Counted from the stretch's first letter, positions 10,790 through 23,700 are shown. The stretch: DNA of 64,000 nt from Diphasiastrum complanatum (GCA_029204225.1 CM055100.1:25985106-26049105), one strand, 5' to 3'. The notes: generated by a model from the sequence alone, not told the origin. Numbers and translations are program-made.

Positions 10790-11743
10790 GGTAAATATTT
10801 GTTTACTATCACACATTCTAAAGTGTTCAAGCACTTTAGTCACATACTTAGTTTGAGTGAGTGCAATACCTTCCCCCTTTTTTTTTTCCAAATCTCTACT
10901 CCAAGGCAATAATGCATAAGCCCTAAATTTGTCATTTCAAAACTAGTTGAAAAATATTTCTTGATTGCTTTGATAAGCTCTTCATTATTGCCTATGATTA
11001 CGAGATTGTCCATATACAATATCACCTAGAGTGATGCTAGATTCACAACAAAAGTAATAAAGATTAGAATAAAAAAGTTGTGTACCAAACCTCCAGACAA
11101 GAGATGCCTAATCAAAGTGGCTATACCAAGCGCGTGGTGCTTGTTTCAACCCATATAGCACTTTATTTAATATGCATACTTTGTTCTCCTTGCCTTTTAC
11201 AACAAATCCATTTGGTTATTGCATATAAACTTACTCTTCAATTTTTCCATTAAGAAATGCTTATTTTACATTTGTTTGGTGTAGGTTTCATCCAAACGTA
11301 GCTGCCAATGCGATGATCATGCAAAGCGTATTCCACTACGAGAATGAAGGTCTCCTCATAGTTTATGTGTTTGCCTTACATATCCCTTCACAACAACTCT
11401 TGCCTTGTGTTTCACTAGGGTCCTATCCGCAGTAAAATACCCATTTATTGCCAATGGAACTTCACCTTCAGGAAGATCAACGATATCTCACATATCATGT
11501 CGCTTAGCCTTGTATACAATTTAGGCAACTTGCATTGAGGTGATCCACTACAAGGTGAGTATGTATACCAAGGCACATTCTTCTCCTTTCGCTTATCTCC
11601 AGCAACCTCGATCTTTTTTGGTCCAATAGGTTGGTCTTTAACTCTCCATCTTCTCTCCATTTATTTGTTGAAATCAAAAACATTGTACTTAAGGGTGGAT
11701 GGAAGAGGTCCAAGAGCACTTTCACTTTGATAGATCTAAATAT
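10790..11743 (-). pseudogene. Copia reverse transcriptase fragment, minus strand
   Basis: Minus-strand pieces in several frames give VKHKARVVVKGYVRQT, then [14 protein letters not shown]-like sequence, then LYMDNLVIIGNNEEL (the YVDDL catalytic box changed to YMDNL). SFEMTNLGLMHYCLGVEIW and a TKYVTKVLKHFRM-like tail follow. Its 5' side is cut by the LTR beginning at 11744. It is catalytically dead, because the second Asp of the YxDD box is replaced. Confidence 0.65.
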
Positions 11744-12570
11744 TGAAATGTCACTTTTAACTTGTAGATCAAACTTGTTAATCTTATGGTTAATGTTCAC
11801 ATTCTAATTCCACATGCGTGAATGGAAGCCAAAAGATTACTTGAATGTAGTTGGATTTCAGTTAGATCACTCTACACAAGTGTGAATTAGTTTTTTGACT
11901 AGAATCTATGAAATTGCCATTTGGCACTATTTCCTTGTATGTAGCTAGCACTTTCATGTGAATGAGTAAATGCTCGCACATGCTAAGATGTTGTTCACAC
12001 GTGTGAAGATGGTTGTACCTTATCACATGTACATATTCTCGTAGATCTTATTTTGTAGGAAAGATTCCTATTTTCAAGGAGACTAGTAGTTGGATTCTAG
12101 CTAGTAGCATAAGTCAACTTTGTGATATGGGAATGACTTGCTCCCTTTGGTGGATCTAAATGATGTGGCACTCTTCACACATGCCAGACCTATTGAATCA
12201 GCATACATGTCATGCTTGTACTTGATCTATAAGTAGATCACCTTGATCAATGAGAAGTTGATGAGACATTGTGATTCTGTGCATTTTGCATGTGATTTCA
12301 CAAATAGAATTGTGATTTTATGCTTTGTAAGCTATCATTAAGTTTAGTACTTTGCTCTTTGCTCAAAGTCCATACATGGACTATTTTCCACACATGTGAG
12401 GCTGCTCTTAATGTTTATTGAAGTTTACATTAGTTGCTAAATAGTTGATGATCTACGTCTAGATCTTGAACTCATCAATAGAACTTGTTAGATCACTTGA
12501 TTTGGCAATCAACACCTCTTAAAGATTGATCGTACTAATCAATCATTGTCCAAAAATCAGAAAATTCACA
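11744..12570 (+). repeat. 5' LTR of the 11744-17072 Copia element
   Basis: Its first ~60 bp (TGAAATGTCACTTTTAACTT onward) recur at 17013-17072 after the polypurine tract. It ends AATTCACA directly before a primer site. The perfect 14-bp palindrome TTCACACGTGTGAA lies at 11994-12007, and TTCCACACATGTGAGG near 12387. Confidence 0.8.
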
Positions 12571-12582
12571 TGGTATCAGAGC
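12571..12582 (+). promoter_or_regulatory. Primer binding site, tRNA-iMet type
   Basis: TGGTATCAGAGC immediately follows the 5' LTR end. Confidence 0.85.
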
Positions 12583-13125
12583 TTGGTACAAGAGGAATGT
12601 AATGAATCATTGATCATATCAAAATTATTGGAATTTTGTGTTTTTTGATTTAATCCGAGAGTGGGAAGAGAGAGATAGCATCAATGATTTTGGTTCAAAT
12701 CGAGTTGTGGGCTACAGGTGTACTATCCACACGTGTGAGGCCGTACATTACTTGTGTGAAGGAGTTCCATCTTTGAATTTGTCCAAAATTTCGCATACTT
12801 ATTCAAATTTCATGCTTTTTAGTGCATTGTCTAGATCTAGGTTCAATCTATCATTGATGCATTTATTTTGAAGCATTAGATCATATCATTAAGGTTGATT
12901 TGTTCAGATCTGAAGAAGGTGAAGTTAATTCAAGCAAGAGAGTGCTAAAATCAAACCTTGAGGGAGTGATATTGCTGAGAATTTTGAGTGAATCTATTAT
13001 ACCATCATCCAAGCTTGGGCAAGGTTGATTGGGCAGAGACTAGAAGCTCCTTAGTGAACTAGAATTCTATCTTAGATCATTCATTTTCAAGAACTCTTTG
13101 TGCATTTTATAAGAAACTCATTCAT

Positions 13126-16100
13126 TATGTCATCCATGGGTGGATTCTTGTTAGAATCTTGTGAGAAACTAACATCCACAAATTATTCCACATGGAAAGT
13201 GAGGATGGAATCACTAATGGTGATCCATGACCTCTTTGATATAGTTCTTGGAGAGGAGGTAGAACCTCAAGGAGGCCAAAAACAAATTAAATACAAGAAG
13301 AAGGCTAGATTGGCCTTGCATTGCTTAAAAATGAATGTAAGCAATGACCTCTTGAAAGAGGTAGCTTCTTGTGTGTCGACCAAAGAGGCTTGGGATTCAT
13401 TAAAAGGTATTTATGAATACAACAACACTTCTAGGATACTCATGCTAAGGAATCAAGTGCTCCAAAGCATGAAGGGAAGTGTAGAGAGTGCACAAGAAAA
13501 TGTGCTAAGGATTTAATCTCTAAACAAAAAATTGGCTTCAATAGGAGATAAAATCCAAGATAACAATTTGGTACAAGTCATTTTGAATGAACTTGGTGAT
13601 GAGTTCACCAATCTTGTTCAATCATTTTCCATTCAAGACTAACTTCCTACAATTGATAGGTTAGATAATGTACTTGTGATCGAGGAGAGTAGGATGCTAC
13701 ACCTCAAAGCAAGGATGGGGCTATGTCACTACAATGTGGTGATGAGAAGGCAAACTTCACATCCAAAGGCAAGAAAAAGTTCCAATCATCCAAGAAGCAC
13801 CAAGGCAAGGAGGCTGAGGGCAAAGATGGTGGATCTACCTCCAAAGGAAAGTTAAAGTGTTTCTTTGTGGAAAGAAAGGACACTTTGCTTCTGAATGCTT
13901 TAAAAAGAAGAATGCTCAAAAGAATGAAGATCATGGCAATCTTGCACATGAGGAGGAGGAAGAGGATGGTTTCAACACATCCTTGATGGTAGCATTAAAT
14001 ACAATTACAAGCAAAGACATATGGTGGATTGATAGTGGGGCTAGTTCTCACATGTCATTAAACAAGGATGCTTTCTCTACTTTACTTTCTTGTAATGATT
14101 CTAAGAAATCTATATAATGATTCTAAGAAATCTATATAGACTACTAGTGATCAAGAATGTAAAATAGATGGTATTGGATCTATTCCATTCCGCTTAGGAT
14201 CATCTAAGAGGAAGGATCTAGATAATGTCTTGTATGTTCCATCTATTACTAAAAATTTGCTTAGTGTTGATGGATAATGGAGTAGATGTACATTTCAAGA
14301 ATGGAGTGTGTTCCATCTTGAAAAAGGATAAGTGCATAGCTAATGGCATTAAGCAAGGAAGACTTTTTAAATTGGATGCTAATGTGGCCATTGAAAGTGT
14401 GAACATGGTTAGGGAGGAGATGACACAATTGGAGTTATGGCATAAAAGATTAGGCCATCCTAATCTTCAAGCAATGGAATCCATGGTCTCCAAGGAGCTT
14501 GCTCGGCCTCCCCAAATCATTCTCAAGATGTGGCAAAGTATGTGAGGCTTGTGGACTTTCAAAGTCTCACAAGACATCCTACAAGAGATCCTTGTCTAGA
14601 TCTACCTCTCCTTTAGATCTTATGCATTCTGATGTACATTCCTTTTCACATGAAAGTAATGGAGGTGCTTTAATGTATGTGATTTTCATAGGTGATTGTA
14701 CTAGATTTACTTGGATAGATCTATTGCCAAAGAAGAGTCTTGTATATGAAGCTTTTGTAAAGTTCAAATATCTTGTTGAGAAGTAACTTAATTCTAACAT
14801 CAAAGTTCTAAGATGTGATAATGGAGGAGAATATATCTCCAATAGAATGAGAGATTTTAGGGAAGTAATGGCATAAGAAGAGAGTTCACATGTTCCTATA
14901 CCCCCCAACAAAATGGGGTGGCCGAGAGGAAAAATAGATCTCTATGTGAATGTGCAAAATCCTTGAGATTAGATGCATATCTACCCATTTCTTTTTGGGG
15001 AGAAGCTATTACATGTGCTAACTTTTTGTGTAATAGACTTCCAAGCAATGCCATTGGTGGGATCTCACCATATCAAGCTTTGTATGGAAATAAGCCAAGT
15101 GTAAAAGATTTAAAAATCTTTGGATGTATTTGTTATGTCCATATTCTTTTGGAAACAAGAAAGAAAGAGGATGCAACTTCTTTCAAATGAATTTTTGTTG
15201 GCTATAGTGAACATAGCAAAGGATATAGGATTTTTTATCCTATTTTAAAGAAAGTAAAAGTGAGTAAGGATGTCTTGTTTTATGAATCTCAAAGTTCCAA
15301 GATGTATGCAAGTGCATCTAATTCACAATGTGTCCAAGATCTTGCAAGGCCCGAGGAGGAGCTTCAAGGTGATGAAGCTTTGGAGGATCTACGTCAAGAT
15401 CCAAGAAGTCCAAGGAGATCTACAAGGCACAAGGCCGAGCCATCAAGGCTTACCTACTTTGAGAAGGGAAAGCAGAGGGAAGACTCAAATCCTACTACTT
15501 CCTACTCATTCTTAACCACAATGCTTGAAGAGCCATCTAGTTTTGAAGATGCTTGTAAGTCACATGGGAAGAAGCCACTTTCTTGTAAGTGGATTTATAG
15601 ATTAATGTACAATCAAGATAGATCTATAAATGAGTACAAAGCTAGAATGTTGCAAAAGGTTTCCTTCAAACTAAAGGCATAGATTATGATGAAACTTTTG
15701 CACCTGTAGCAAAGCTTGTAACTATAAGGTTGATCATTTGTACTGCTACTTTATTCAAATGGGATGTTTTCCAAATGGGTGTGACAAATGCATTTCTTAA
15801 TGGCTACTTGGAGGAGGAGATCTACATGTTGCAACCCAAGGGCTTCATCAAAGATGGAGATGAAGACAAAGTTTGCCACTTGAAGAAAAGCTTATATGGT
15901 CTTAAGCAAGCACTTAGAACTTGGTCCTCTAGGTTGCCTACCTTCCTCTACTCTATGAATTTTGTGATAAGTTCTTATGAGCCTTCTTTGTATATCAAAT
16001 GCAATGATGGAAAAATCATCATCTTGGTTCTTTATGTTGATGATATCATATTGACAGCAAATGATGTTGAAGGCATAAGAAAGGTAAAAGTTGCATTGTC

Positions 16101-16985
16101 TAGTGAACTCAAGATGGTAGACCTAGGACTTCTTAAGTTTATACTTGGAATAGAAGTTTCTAGAGGTAGTGATTTTACCTTTATTGGTCCATCAAAGTAT
16201 GCTACTTCCATTCTCAAAAAATTTGGAATGAAATATTGTAAAGGGATTGATACCCCTATGGAGCATGTTGTTAAAACTTCTAATGATGGTGATGAAGCAT
16301 CCTTTGAGAACATCACACTCTTTAGAAAGCTTATAGGCTCCTTAGTCTATTTGACAATCACTAGACTAGATTTGAGTTATTGTGTAAGCAAGTTGAGTCA
16401 ACATATGCAAGGTCCTTTAGTTCATCATTGGAAAAGTGCCAAAAGAGTGCTTAGATACATCTCTTCTACTAGATTTTTTGGCATTCTCTATCAAGGATCT
16501 AACTTGCACTTGAGAGCATACTCGGATTCAGATTTTGCAGGTGACAAGATGGATAGGAAATCCACAAGTGTATTTGCTACTTTCCTTTGTGGAGGAGTGA
16601 TATCTTGGCTTTCCAAAAAGCAAGATACTATCTCACTTTCCTCTTGTGAAGCCGAGTACAAAGCATTGACATCAACAACAAAAGAACTCCTATGGCTAAT
16701 AAGACTTTGGAGGAGCTTCAAGTGATCAAGGCTGAGGAGATCCCTTGCATCTATTGTGATAATCAAGCATCACAACAAATTGTTACAAATCCTATCTTCC
16801 ATGCTAGAGCAAAGCATATCGAGATAGCACATCATTTTGTAAGAAAGTGCAATCCAAGGAGGTTCAAATTCTTCATGTACCATCATCCGAGTGTATTGCT
16901 GATATCTTAACCAAGTCTTTGCCAAAGGATCCATTTTTTACGTTAAGATTTGCACTTGGTATTGTAGATAGATGTACATTGGATT
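13126..16985 (+). pseudogene. Copia gag-pol polyprotein, broken
   Basis: Order of landmarks: gag start MSSMGGFLLE with STNYSTWKVRMESLM; a gag stop near 13516; the zinc knuckle region, with FLCGKKGHFASEC readable only after a frameshift; protease WWIDSGASSHMS (about 14020-14060, intact DSG). Then integrase LWHKRLGHPN, with the HHCC cysteines in another frame, LMHSDVHSF and CDNGGEYISN. RT follows ([42 protein letters not shown]). RNase H has AYSDSDFAGDKMDRKSTS and SLSSCEAEYKAL, and ends near HARAKHIEIAHHFVRK. From 15730 the RT/RNase H frame is open for 331 codons with all catalytic Asp residues visible. Five or more breaks upstream make it non-functional as a unit. Confidence 0.9.
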
Positions 16986-17012
16986 TACCAAGTTAGAATT
17001 GAGGAGAAGTTT

Positions 17013-17072
17013 TGAAATGTCACTTCTAACTTGTAGATCAAACTTGTTAATCTTATGGTTAATGCTCACATT
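17013..17072 (+). repeat. 3' LTR remnant
   Basis: It matches the first 60 bp of the 5' LTR (11744 onward) with two or three changes, then stops abruptly. It follows the purine run GAGGAGAAG. Confidence 0.75.
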
Positions 17073-17846
17073 AGTACAAGTCTCAGCATTAGATTCTTTA
17101 TCATTATTTGCCACACTTAAGGCCAAAGGCTGAGGATCATGATAAATGCTTTTGTGACGTTCAACGATTGAATTTCTATCAAGTTCAATATAAATTTTTA
17201 TAACTCCTACTTTTGATTTACCTACACCCTAGAAAGATTGACAATGGTTTCCATCTTAGCCTTCCTCTCTTTTAAACTTTTGATTTCCTACATGCAAATG
17301 TGCTACACTTCCTTGCAACTTATTAGGTGATTCATATAAATGTTTGACCTCTTCAAGATTTGTTCATGATGGGACTTCCTATTATAGATAGCTCTTCATC
17401 GATAATTTTGTGGACAAAGATTAGATGGAATGAGTTCCATTTCATCTAATCATCGTCTGTGATTAATACATGAATCCATCCTTTCCATTTGGCTACAATT
17501 TCAAGGGCTCATCAAGACTTCCATGATCTTTTGATAACATCAGTTGCGGCTATGTGGTCATTGACCAACCTCTTACAAATGGTGCAGCAGCTTTAGGCCC
17601 CCCCAGCACTACCTTCAAAACAGCTTGAGAATCCACTTCTTTATTTTTTCCTCTCATGCTCTTTCTCCCTATCCATCGTTTGAGGACTTGTAGGCTCCTC
17701 TTTTTTACTATGCTCAAAACAAGTAGGACTTCTGCTATTTGTCATGTCACGACATTTTGCCCAACATAAAAAGAGCTTATATTTTATGCCTTGTTAGGGT
17801 AGATAGCTTTCTTCAACGACTTGCTCCACATCCTCTTCTATTCTTG
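17073..17846. other. Unresolved sequence between elements
   Basis: No recognisable domain. Short minus-strand frames (for example ALSVANNDKESNAETCTN near 17090) look protein-like but carry stops. They may continue the Copia copy cut at 11743 or belong to the hypothetical ORF to the right. Confidence 0.3.
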
Positions 17847-18236
17847 CTAGAGATGTTGTGATCCTTTCCATGAAATGCTCTCAAATTTTCTAGTAGATTT
17901 TTTTTTTGTTATTGGCTCAACAAGCTTACCATCATGTGACATCCTCTTAAATAGTTTTTCCTTGCATTGGTCATTTGTCTCACTAACTTTTTCTTCCCAT
18001 TCTTTAATTTGAAAATTCATCACCGCAAATGGAATTAAGAGTTCAAAAGAGCGCGACTTATGGTTTTTTGCCTCCGTGCCTCTATCAACATCTAAGTAAT
18101 CAATTATGCCCAATTGTATTCTTTTGTTTTCACATACATAGAAATGACATGATGGATGTCGCCATACAATTTGCTCTCTGCTCTCAAAATAGGATGTGGT
18201 TGGCTCGCATGCAAAATCTTTTATACTCTCCATCAT
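17847..18236 (-). CDS. Hypothetical 129-residue protein or exon
   Basis: An open frame of 129 codons starts MMESIKDFACEPTTSYF and ends KFESISWKGSQHL. It is rich in charged residues, with a likely helical stretch around EWEEKVSETNDQCKEKLFKR. I do not recognise a family. Minus-strand sequence beyond its stop (17846 to about 17640) still looks protein-like (for example IKYKLFLCWAKCRDMTNS), with stops. This suggests a decayed larger ORF, possibly from a transposon, or an exon of an unknown gene. No splice model could be supported. Confidence 0.25.
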   Translation of the reverse strand: MMESIKDFACEPTTSYFESREQIVWRHPSCHFYVCENKRIQLGIIDYLDVDRGTEAKNHKSRSFELLIPFAVMNFQIKEWEEKVSETNDQCKEKLFKRMSHDGKLVEPITKKKSTRKFESISWKGSQHL

Positions 18237-18814
18237 TGACTTTCTTCAATTTCAATTCTTTTTTTTCAATGTTTAAAGATATTGCAATCCATGTTGTAGT
18301 GAATTTTCTATTTATGCTAAAGATTTGGCAAGGACAATGGTGGATGCATGGGATATCAATAATTGAATACCAAAGCTGAAATAGATGCCATGGATCTCAA
18401 GGCATTGGTGGACATCATAAAGGGCAAGTAGCTATGACATTTCTTTAATGTTTTGAGTACGAACAATATGCAAGGCTAGGTTTTTTGGAATAGGCTAGCA
18501 TATTATGCTCCCGCTAGTGGACTACACGATTGGATCTATTTGTTTCATCTTTTGTACCATAGCATATGTGGAGCATAGTGACATCTTTTTCTTCTTCTAC
18601 TCTCCCTTGACTACTCTATTGATTCATTATACCTCGCTAATTTCAATACTTTGCCGAGGAATTAATTTTATTCTTCCATGTGGCACTTTTCGAAATGACA
18701 CTTGGCAACATACCTAAGCCCAAGAAAAGTACATCTGATAAAAGCAATTACAATTACCTATAATTCTTGTTTAGTATACTGGAAAAATATCAATCCACAA
18801 TATTACAAATTTTC

Positions 18815-18817
<3 letters not shown>

Positions 18818-18880
<63 letters not shown>
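18818..18880. repeat. TC microsatellite (~63 bp)
   Basis: Uninterrupted TC dinucleotide run. Confidence 0.97.
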
Positions 18881-18885
<5 letters not shown>

Positions 18886-19146
18886 CTCACATTATTGCTA
18901 ACCCTTTGAAACCCCAAAAGATAAAAAAATCAGCGCCTCTCTCTCGCACGTGTGATCGTGATGCGCTCCTCTCCTCTCTTGCCATTTTATACTCTTTCCA
19001 AAAACTTCTTTTTCTAGGAATTTCTAAAACCGCATGTTCTCTCTCTAGAAATTTCTTAATGCACATCATTTCCAACCCAATTCAACTGCACTTCAAATAC
19101 GTTTTAGGGCAATGAGAATAGACAAAACCCTTTTTGCCTATCATTG

Positions 19147-19180
19147 CCCCCCCCCCCCCAACACACACACACACACACAG
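19147..19180. repeat. C13 homopolymer followed by an AC microsatellite
   Basis: A run of about 13 C residues is followed directly by (AC)n ending at 19180. Confidence 0.95.
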
Positions 19181-20550
19181 CCTTTGTGCAGCACGCTATT
19201 TTAAGGTCTATGTTTTGTTGCAGAGAAACATCTAAGAGTCATAGCTGAGTCCACAAGGCACCATGGTTCATGCAACCTATCAACAATTTCACTTTCACAT
19301 GAGCCACAACTGTAGGGCATTATTGAGGTAGCAATGGTAGTACATTCTTTTCATGTTGTTATGCATTGATATCACTCCTCATTATCTCTCTGTGTGCAAA
19401 ATTATAGCCCTCATTGCATTTATTAATAATGTTGTTCATATGGATGCCTCTATTCACCCTTATTGGTCTACATCATTGGCAAGGCATTCTATTCGTATCA
19501 AGCAGACATTTATGTCGTATTGCAATCTTGTTGCCAATACCTCTTGATGCATTTGGACCATGATCCCAAATCAATAGAACTGATCCATATCATTGTTCTT
19601 TCAATAAGTGTTACAATAACAAGCAACTAAGCATTCCTTCATTGGAAGTTGATGTTGTGACTTCTCTCGGTATTATTGAAGCCCCAAAGATTCATCAACA
19701 TCTTCCACATTGTCATTGTGACTACGTTACATTGCCTGTATCTTCTCTTTACATCAAAATTGAGCAATGTCTTTTTGAGGGACAAGAATCAGTAGGCATT
19801 TTCTAGACAGCTCCTTGATCCTTGAGCATTGAACCATATAGTTGGGGCACTTGCGCCCTTCATTAATTAGTTGCCTAATTATTACACAGTATAACGCTAT
19901 TGAGATTCTAGATTGACAAAAATTGGACTGTGCCGTATGCATACTACAAAAGATCAAGAGACTACTACAGGGTATTGCAGCTGATTTTGAATTCCGCATA
20001 GGGAACCAATATATAATGTTTCTTGGAGTACTTCATTTCATTTCCATGTGTTGGCCAGCAAACACATGTTCATGTATACCACCCGCCTGATATATTCCAG
20101 CACATTTTCAGGCACGCCTAAGCCTAGAGAAATGGTTATGGATATTGTGAGTTCTTTCACAGGCCTGCCATTGCCTGAAGAAATACTCGTAGTTTGTATA
20201 CACTTTCAGTTCAGCTGTGTTATTTTAAGACATTACATAATAACAAATCTTATTTGGAGGTATGAAAAAGGCCAAACAGATAACTTGCAAATACTGCATA
20301 TCCCATGTGCAACGACAAATAGTAGCCAAGTCTTCACTTCAAAAAGGACCAAGGTTGGTCCTTCTCAACCCTCTGATTAACTGGATGATTGAAGATGGAC
20401 CAAAATGGGTCCTCTTGAAAATGACTCAAATACAGAGCTTTAACTCATTACATCCAATTGTAGCTGGACATCAGAATCATTTCTCCAAACATGATGCAGA
20501 AAGTCTCTATGCCACAGACATTCATACTTACGAAAATACATCAGTGCATA
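19181..20550. other. Region downstream of the ETO1-like gene, no gene recognised
   Basis: Short plus-strand frames (for example 19353-19547 and the GIIEAPKIHQHLPHCHC segment near 19680) are interrupted and match nothing I know. The part nearest 20550 should include the 3' UTR of the ETO1-like gene, but I cannot place a poly(A) site. Confidence 0.4.
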
Positions 20551-20768
20551 TCATAGACGGCTATGAACACGACTGCGAAGCTCCAGGGAGTCTTGGTGAT
20601 TTGGATCCACAGATAACGCTGCACGACAATCTCGGAGAGCACTTGGCACATCACCGGTGCACTCATAAAATGCAGCACGTAGGTGTAAAACATGTAGATC
20701 AGCTTTGAAAGCTAGGGCCTTGGAAAGCTCTGCTATGGCCTCTTCCTCTTTGTGGTTATCCATTGCAA
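20551..20768 (-). CDS. ETO1-like: ETO1-like coding exon 5 (C-terminus)
   Basis: This 218-nt exon begins after acceptor GGCTGCAG and encodes the last TPR (EEEAIAELSKALAFKADLHV, then HLRAAFYECTGDVPSALRDC), ending SRVHSRL. It lies 7.69 kb from exon 4. The ATG-initiated frames that extend into the intron at 20787 are not real starts. Confidence 0.9.
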
Positions 20769-23700
20769 CTGCAGCCATACAGACCAAAGAAAGTCATGCC
20801 TAAGTCCAAACTTGCGAGTTTGCTAATCTACAATTTATGGTATCAAACATATGTCATCAGCCCTCAGAAAAAATTAAATTAACTCTAAGCACATAAAGCA
20901 ACACCAGCAAAAACAAAGATGTTACTGTTCTACTCGAATTTTCAAGTGAAAAAAGGAAATTCTTCACTGATATTGGAAATAGTTTGGAGTCTCAAAAAGC
21001 TGAAATGACCAATGCCAGCTAAAGCTGGGGAGGGAACACCAGACATCTAAAATGAGGTCAATTCGTTGCTCTTTTGCTAATTATTGCTAAAAAATAGCAG
21101 CATCCAAATTGAAATTCTCCCTCATGAACAGGTTTTCTTACACATGTAAGACTAAAATTCTAGACTAGTTAATCAACATTTGCAGCAAATTTAGAAAGTA
21201 AACCATCCAAAAAATCTAAAGATGGACCTACAGGGTCATACATGCCAAAAAAAGTGTGGCAGTTGAATGGCAAAAATCCATATTGTGTTTGGGCAAGCAC
21301 GTATGTTCTGAAGATCTGGAAAAGCCTAGAATAAAGGTTCTGAATTGAGAATGAACATTGCGAGCATTGTAAACTGTTGAGGAATAAGAGGCCTTACCGT
21401 CGGGGCCGGGGTCTACCGGCAGCCCCCGGACCCTGCCGTTGGGGGGGCGTTGCCCCCCAAACCCCCCATTGGGCGGCTACCGCCCCCCGAACCCCCTGAA
21501 CATTTATTGAAAACCAGAGCAAATAACAACCAAATAGCTATTGAAAATAAGATCTGTTTGTGCCCCATATACTGCACTTCTATGAGGAAAAACGTTCGTT
21601 TGACCATTGATCCCCTAAAAAAATTTCAGCCATAAGCTATTTTTCCAAAAAAAAAAAAAAAAAAAAAAAATTGCGATTCTGGGAGGAGAAGCGTTTCTCA
21701 GAAACGCGGTTTCCGAAACGTCTCCTCCCAGAAACGCGATTCTGTGCAACTATGCTTTGAACTAACAAATTACAATAACTTTTAAGAGTATAATATTAGA
21801 TATATACCATATAACTGTTGACATACGGCCCTCCAGATTCTGTCTTGATTTCAATGTGCATTGTGGCATGTGCATAGACCAATTTGGATGACATTGATGT
21901 GGCAAAGACTTGCCACCAAGATCATAGGACGAGGAGGATGTGCACGCATTCCTCCGTAACGAGGCCTTGCAGAGGACAAGTGAGAATTGAATTAAGATCA
22001 GTCAGCACTACTTAGTTGACGCTTCATACTTAAAATACATTTTTGAAATTTGTGAGTGTAATAGGTTTGTCAATCCTTGTGTGCAGGACTTGTCACTCGA
22101 GCAGATGCAGCACATAGGAGGAGGGCAAGAAAGGGTATGAGCTCTCGTGCTCACGACCGCAATGATGAGCCTGAGCCTGAGGCCTCGTCAAAGTCCTCAG
22201 AGGAGGGTTTGAGGAGAGTGATCATGAGGATGAGGGGCATCCTGCCTCGGCCTCCGATGAGGACTTCGTCCCTGATGTTCGAGAGGAGACTACACTAGGC
22301 TCAGGAGGAGGCTCAGAGCCAGGAAAGCTTAGAAAGTACTCATCATGAGTCATGACATGTACTATTCATAATGCATCTTACTATTCAATGTTTACAAATC
22401 ATGATAGTACCATGAGACATGGATTCTGACGACTGATATCATTGAAATTTGAGCATCTGATATCAATTTTAAGTTTTAACATTTTGATTTATCATTTTAT
22501 GCATTTTGAGTGATGATTTAAATTTTGAGTCTTGAGCGTTGGAGCTTGCAATTACTAGTTTGTGTTTCTATTTGAAGTATTGCCAATTCAATTGTGCAAT
22601 GTGTGCTCGGCAATTAAACTGGTAATACTTCAAAGTTGAAAGTTCAAACTTTGAAGAGAAACACAAATTAGTAATTACAAGTTCCAAGTTCCAACGCTCA
22701 AGCATCAAGACTCGAGACATCACAATTCACAATGCATAAAATGATAAATCGAAATATTAAAACTTCAAATTGATATTAGATACTCAAATTTCAATGATGG
22801 CAGTCGTCAAAATCCATATGTTTGATGATAATATCATGATATGTAAACACTGAACAGTAATATGTATTATGATCAATGATCATGAATAGTACATGTCAAA
22901 CTTAGGCAAATTTTTTTTAGTACAAACTCGTGGAGGGCCTTCTTGCATGATGATGCCACTTGTCCACTTGAGTTTGGTAGACCCCCATGCATATGTGTAT
23001 GGGGGAGAAAAAGTTAGTTTGCCACATATCCTAGTTTGCATGCGACATGCAAGATGCATGCGTGACAAATTAGACACATGCAATTAGACATGCAAATTGC
23101 CACCTACCTTGGACACTTGGCAATAGCATGCAATGCATTGTACATACATCAATTCTTATAAATAGAACCTCCACAATTTGGAGTTTGAATTCTGGAATAA
23201 TCTTCCATTCATCATTGTATTGTCTTCTTCATCTCAGATTGTGTAGCAGCTCGCAGGTGGATCTGATCAGGAGTTTTGCTAGTTTCTCCCTCAATTCTTG
23301 TCAGATTTGCATAGAATTTGTTGCAATCTGTTGGTTGGAGGAGGGCGCTACTAGTCAGATCATTCCCACTTCGAATTCGGAGCAGATCTGAGCCAGGACA
23401 GCAATCAACCATTTCTGGGAGGGCGCTGGTTCTGTTTTGTTCAGTCATTGGTTCTGATTTTGCCAGATTTGACGCTTTCAATTATAGTGGCCAGCAAGTA
23501 GACATATTCTTGCCCTTGATTCATCTGATAGGCATAGAGAAGAATTCACACAGATTGAACTAAGATCAAATCTATGATCCACAGCTTGCTGATTTTTCCT
23601 AAACCTTGGATGGTCAATGCATGCTCTTGTATGTTGTTGCATGAGCTTGCATGTTGCTTGAATCTTTTTGCATGCCAGTTTCCTAGCATCACTCATTCTG

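Larger units (their letters stand above)
11744..17072 (+). mobile_element. Nearly full-length Copia element with truncated 3' LTR
   Basis: A complete 5' LTR, primer site, gag, protease, integrase, RT and RNase H lie in the plus orientation in the standard Copia order, followed by a purine-rich tract (about 17000-17010). Only about 60 bp of the 3' LTR remain, so the right target duplication cannot be checked. The coding part carries several frameshifts and stops. The element interrupts the minus-strand Copia RT fragment at 11743. Confidence 0.85.

Noticed and set aside
20262-20708. 148-codon plus-strand frame over the last ETO1-like exon
   Set aside because: Antisense shadow of conserved TPR coding sequence.
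20769-20787. ATG at 20787 as the start of a small TPR protein
   Set aside because: The conserved frame begins at the acceptor 20768. Residues before it are intron sequence, and the exon joins exon 4 exactly.
23128-23563. Short proteins encoded in the intron LTR copies
   Set aside because: Frames lie in LTR sequence and differ between copies; no motif.
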